Shown here: one piece after another, positions 5,901 through 8,473 of the stretch
Numbering within the stretch: the first letter of the stretch is position 1
Layout: each line of letters starts with the position of its first letter
Assembly (NCBI GenBank): GCA_020793555.1
Contig: DQIO01000231.1
Coordinates: 1 to 8,473, forward strand
Direction: 5' to 3'
Length of the DNA stretch: 8,473 bases
From: Methanosarcinaceae archaeon
GTDB taxonomy: Archaea > Halobacteriota > Methanosarcinia > Methanosarcinales > Methanosarcinaceae
Program-made: the position numbers and the translations under genes
Notes under the pieces: model-generated
The model's database searches: none
What the model was told of the DNA's origin: nothing
What the model saw: only the letters and a program-made list of their open reading frames with translations

Positions 5901-6854
5901 TCAAACGCGATGTCTTTTCTTCCGCTCATGGACCAGATTATCCAATTCGTCACAATCCGACAGTTTATCAAGTTCTCGTCGTTCTATGAGTACTGTACTG
6001 TCAACGGATTTTAACTTGCTGTCCCCTTCTATTATGAAAACTGATTGCGTCAGGGTGACTTCTGATATGCTACTCATAAGGTGGGCACGCTTGAGCATAG
6101 CACTGCTGTATTCACTCACACCTGTCAACATAACATTCGCATCGTCGCTGGACACTGCCTTAAACGGTGCCTGGGATGTTTGCAGTATGTCATAACCAAG
6201 TGTGTGTATCAAACTCAAAATGTTATCATCAGGTACCTGTTTCGGATTTTCTCGTCTCACGATCGGTTTTTTTTCAAATGACCGAAGGATATCAATGGAC
6301 CGTGCAACTGCTACATCAAGCAGTTCCTCTATCTGCAACACAATATCGATAGAAGCATCCATGCCTCCTTCTTCATATTTACTGATGGTCCTTCTGGATA
6401 CACCAAGTTGTGATGCAAGTGCACCAAGTGAGAGGGACATATCCATTCTTGCAGTTTTTAAAACATTTCCATCAATCGAGACATATAAACCGCCAGGTGC
6501 TGCTGATACCAGAGGGGGAACATTCTCTATAAAATAGTCATACAATGTCTGGATATTCAGTGATGGGATGTTGTATCTAACATACACTACACTGTCTTCA
6601 AGGAACTGGTCACGGGTTTTGGCACCAACTACCAAAACTGATCCTCCAAGATATTGTGCAAGTGATTTCATTTCACGTGCAGTGTCTTCATTCAGGCCGT
6701 CAATATTATACAAGACCTTACAAAATAAGAGGATATCACCATTCCGTGCAGCAAGGTCAAAGCTTCGTGGTCTGATATTACAACGATCAGAAACAATGAA
6801 TCCTGCGTGTTCCAATACATCAATAATCTGATGTATCAAGATATCTTTTGCCAT
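5901..6854 (-). CDS. Archaeal HTH-type transcriptional regulator
   Basis: 317 residues of the archaeal 'putative HTH-type transcriptional regulatory protein' family; its targets are unknown. A Cro/C1-type helix-turn-helix spans about 132-180 (SLGALASQLGVSRRTISKYEEG). The N-terminal 110 residues have alternating beta strands and a SFDLAARNGDILLFCK segment (31-46) that resembles a degenerate restriction-endonuclease-like fold lacking the Glu; this is inference. The basic C-terminus ends KKRHRV. The ATG at 6854 is preferred over an in-frame GTG at 6878: the TATA box at 6881-6890 is almost adjacent to that GTG, which would therefore lie upstream of transcription start, whereas the ATG leaves a leader of only a few bases. 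It is divergent from tiaS and upstream of purN, so it could regulate either, or itself; nothing in the sequence settles which. Confidence 0.88.
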   Translation of the reverse strand: MAKDILIHQIIDVLEHAGFIVSDRCNIRPRSFDLAARNGDILLFCKVLYNIDGLNEDTAREMKSLAQYLGGSVLVVGAKTRDQFLEDSVVYVRYNIPSLNIQTLYDYFIENVPPLVSAAPGGLYVSIDGNVLKTARMDMSLSLGALASQLGVSRRTISKYEEGGMDASIDIVLQIEELLDVAVARSIDILRSFEKKPIVRRENPKQVPDDNILSLIHTLGYDILQTSQAPFKAVSSDDANVMLTGVSEYSSAMLKRAHLMSSISEVTLTQSVFIIEGDSKLKSVDSTVLIERRELDKLSDCDELDNLVHERKKRHRV

Positions 6855-6880
6855 AGTATTTAAATTAAGTGTTTGCACAT

Positions 6881-6890
6881 CTATATATAA
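6881..6890. promoter_or_regulatory. Shared near-palindromic TATA box between regulator and tiaS
   Basis: CTATATATAA contains the self-complementary TATATATA-type core. It lies 31 bp from the regulator ATG (minus) and 44 bp from the tiaS ATG (plus). At a TATA-to-start distance of about 25 bp this gives a leader of a few bases for the regulator and about 19 bases, including a GGAG, for tiaS. No other good TATA box occurs in the 75-bp gap, so one box may serve both directions. Confidence 0.6.
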
Positions 6891-6929
6891 GTGACCGTTG
6901 TTTCAATACAGGCATACAAGCGGAGAAAC

Positions 6930-8213
6930 ATGATAATCGGCATTGATGATACGGATTCAAGGGACGGGATGTGTACTACATATCTTTGTGCAGTACTTCT
7001 AGATGAGTTGCAGAAATATGGGACAATAACAGGTCTACCTATCTTGATGCGTTTGAACCCGACAATTCCATACAAGACACGTGGAAATGCTTCTGTTGCG
7101 ATAAATATCGACACAGACCAGCCACAAAAAGTGATGGATCGCGTCATCTCAAGGATCGGATCAATGGCAGAGATGGGGAGTGAGACCACAAATCCGGGTG
7201 TTGTGTTCGTGCCGGACAATGATCATGGACACACAAAACACGCGCTCGGTGAGTTTTTCAAGAGTGCGGTCACAGATGTGCTGTCAATTGACGACGCAAA
7301 GGAACTTGCACGTGACCTTGACATCCCCCACAAATGTTTCAAAAACGGGCGCGGCCTTATTGGTGCACTTGCTGCCTGTGGTGCGATGCTGAATTGTGAT
7401 TGGGATCACACATACGAATACATAGCATACCGTGAGCAAAATGTTTGGGGAACCCTTCGTTCAGTTGATAAAACAAGTATTCACAAAGCTGACATGGAAA
7501 CGTATCCTGCCACATGGGATACGGTTGACTGTGCAAACGACCTCATTGTGTGCGTACCGCATTCTCCTGATCCTGTGCTTTTCGGGATTCGCGGGAAAAG
7601 TGTGGAATATGTGACCCATGCTGCCGGTTTTATCGAATCAGAACCCGTTGAACGCTCTGTTGTTTACAGGACGAATCAGGGGACTGACATGCATCTGATC
7701 CATGCCACAGGGATTTCAAATATCAAGGAGATGCACTCGTACATTATCGAAGGCACGGTTTCCAAAACCCCTTATACGATACAGGGCGGTCATGTCATCT
7801 TATCGATACGTGATAATAAGGGGTGCGAGATAGATTGTGCTGCATACGAACCCACTAAAAACTTTAGGGTACTGGTGCGAAAACTCATTGAAGGTGATGA
7901 GATCGTAGTGTACGGCAGCGTGAGTGGAAACACATTGAATATTGAAAAGATACAGATCAAATCCCTTGCAGCAAAAAGTGAGACCCAGAATCCTGTTTGC
8001 CCATCGTGTAAAAAACGGATGAAATCCGCAGGTGTTGGGCAAGGGTACAGGTGCAAAAAGTGCAAAACAACTGCTGAGTCAGCAGTTTCCATTGAAATTG
8101 AAAGGGATCTTGAGGTTGGTTTTTATGAGGTTCCGCCATCAGCCAGAAGACATCTGGCAAAGCCGCTTGTGAGGGTGGATATGCAGGAATGTGATGTATT
8201 CCCGAGCAGGTGA
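6930..8213 (+). CDS. tiaS: tRNA(Ile2) 2-agmatinylcytidine synthetase
   Basis: TiaS uses ATP to attach agmatine to C2 of cytidine 34 in the CAU anticodon of tRNA-Ile2, so that the tRNA reads AUA rather than AUG. It is archaea-specific and generally essential. The 427 residues fit the family (about 420). Visible regions are the N-terminal IDDTDSRDG (5-13) of the kinase domain, RLNPTIPYKTRGNAS (41-55), YRTNQGTDMHL (246-256), an OB-fold region (about 265-345), a C-terminal zinc ribbon C357-x2-C360 and C375-x2-C378, and PPSARRHLAKPLVR (402-415). The ATG at 6930 is chosen because the family begins MIIGIDDTDS and GGAG lies four bases upstream; an in-frame GTG at 6891 adjoins the TATA box and would precede transcription start. 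The gene is divergent from the HTH regulator and stands alone on its strand. Confidence 0.96.
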   Translation: MIIGIDDTDSRDGMCTTYLCAVLLDELQKYGTITGLPILMRLNPTIPYKTRGNASVAINIDTDQPQKVMDRVISRIGSMAEMGSETTNPGVVFVPDNDHGHTKHALGEFFKSAVTDVLSIDDAKELARDLDIPHKCFKNGRGLIGALAACGAMLNCDWDHTYEYIAYREQNVWGTLRSVDKTSIHKADMETYPATWDTVDCANDLIVCVPHSPDPVLFGIRGKSVEYVTHAAGFIESEPVERSVVYRTNQGTDMHLIHATGISNIKEMHSYIIEGTVSKTPYTIQGGHVILSIRDNKGCEIDCAAYEPTKNFRVLVRKLIEGDEIVVYGSVSGNTLNIEKIQIKSLAAKSETQNPVCPSCKKRMKSAGVGQGYRCKKCKTTAESAVSIEIERDLEVGFYEVPPSARRHLAKPLVRVDMQECDVFPSR

Positions 8214-8228
8214 ACCTGCTAATGTCGA

Positions 8229-8275
8229 GTCAACCATATAATGTCGCTAGTGTCATGTCAACAACACAATGTCGC
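8229..8275. repeat. 28-bp-spaced direct repeat after tiaS
   Basis: GTCAACCATATAATGTCGC (8229-8247) and GTCAACAACACAATGTCGC (8257-8275) differ at 3 of 19 positions. A partial third AATGTCG lies at 8221-8227. The repeats begin 15 bp beyond the tiaS stop codon. Their function is not recognised. Confidence 0.65.
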
Positions 8276-8297
8276 GGAACAGAAGGAGTTAAGACAT

Positions 8298-8473
8298 ATG
8301 CAAAAAACGACGCGACCGCGCAAAAGCGCGGCACGTTTCTACACCATGAACGCGAAACACAAAACGGTTTTTAATCGGCGTCATATTTGCAGATATGAGA
8401 ATTGCATGGTTGGGTTGTTGAGTTGTTGTGGGTTTGGTGGCAGTGGAATCCGCCGCCTGCGGCGGAAACGGAT
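8298..8473 (+). CDS. Doubtful open frame running off the window
   Basis: An ATG at 8298 is preceded by AAGGAG (8283-8288) at a good 9-base spacing, and its frame stays open for 58 codons to the window edge. The start MQKTTRPRKSAARFYTMN is very basic, and later residues are Gly/Cys/Arg-rich (GLLSCCGFGGSG). Two perfect GC hairpins lie inside it, and the composition is more like intergenic repeats than like the neighbouring genes. No family is recognised. It may be a non-coding repeat region with a chance Shine-Dalgarno. Confidence 0.2.
   Translation, partial: MQKTTRPRKSAARFYTMNAKHKTVFNRRHICRYENCMVGLLSCCGFGGSGIRRLRRKR
8316..8331. repeat. GC hairpin with AAAA loop
   Basis: CCGCGC (8316-8321) and GCGCGG (8326-8331) form a perfect stem around AAAA. 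A short T run follows at 8368-8372, so it could contribute to ending the tiaS transcript, but the distance is large. Confidence 0.5.
8449..8466. repeat. GC-rich palindrome at the right edge
   Basis: TCCGCCGC and GCGGCGGA flank a 2-base centre, giving a practical hairpin of 7 bp with a CCTG loop. It is unusually GC-rich for this window. Further outer pairing (ATCC with GGAT) is possible up to the window end. Confidence 0.6.

Larger units (their letters stand above)
8214..8473. other. Intergenic region after tiaS
   Basis: These 260 bp hold the direct repeats at 8229-8275, a Shine-Dalgarno-preceded open frame of doubtful status from 8298, two GC hairpins, and a G/T-rich stretch at about 8405-8445. 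No tRNA, recognised gene or clear terminator is visible. Confidence 0.5.

Overview
The window looks like chromosomal DNA from a methanogenic archaeon, most likely of the Methanosarcinaceae (inference). It encodes TiaS, the archaea-only enzyme that makes agmatidine in tRNA-Ile2, and an archaeal HTH regulator family. It also carries a serine/tetrahydrofolate one-carbon gene set of the kind known in Methanosarcina. Promoters are TATA-type with very short or absent leaders, and intergenic DNA is AT-rich.

The left part (1 to about 2840) is accessory DNA. A 34-bp-period array of inverted TGACCA/TGGTCA half-sites, each pair centred on a TATA box, drives a 493-residue AAA ATPase with a C-terminal DUF4143/nuclease-like domain (183-1664, +). 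A related two-unit array lies just past this gene (1777-1838) with no ATPase behind it, so the ATPase is bracketed by direct repeats. Next comes a minus-strand, cysteine-rich 157-residue protein (1957-2430). Its N-terminus is a near-perfect tesmin/TSO1/MSL2-type CXC domain, otherwise best known from eukaryotes. Its C-terminus resembles the CTCHY zinc finger of RCHY1-type proteins. A frameshifted gene remnant lies upstream of it. Two copies of a roughly 60-bp element, with conserved ends and a variable hairpin centre, sit immediately 3' of this gene and 3' of folD.

The middle part (2870-6854, all minus strand) is core metabolism: folD, glyA and purN, read in the order regulator, purN, glyA, folD. 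GlyA loads the serine carbon onto tetrahydrofolate as methylene, FolD converts it to 10-formyl-THF, and PurN spends the formyl group in purine synthesis. Each gene has its own AT-rich, TATA-containing upstream region, so they may be transcribed separately although collinear. An archaeal HTH regulator (5901-6854) precedes purN.

The right part holds tiaS (6930-8213, +), divergent from the regulator gene. The 75 bp between the two start codons contain one near-palindromic TATA box that may serve both directions. The last 260 bases contain a 28-bp-spaced direct repeat, two GC-rich hairpins, and a reading frame of doubtful coding status that is still open at the window edge.
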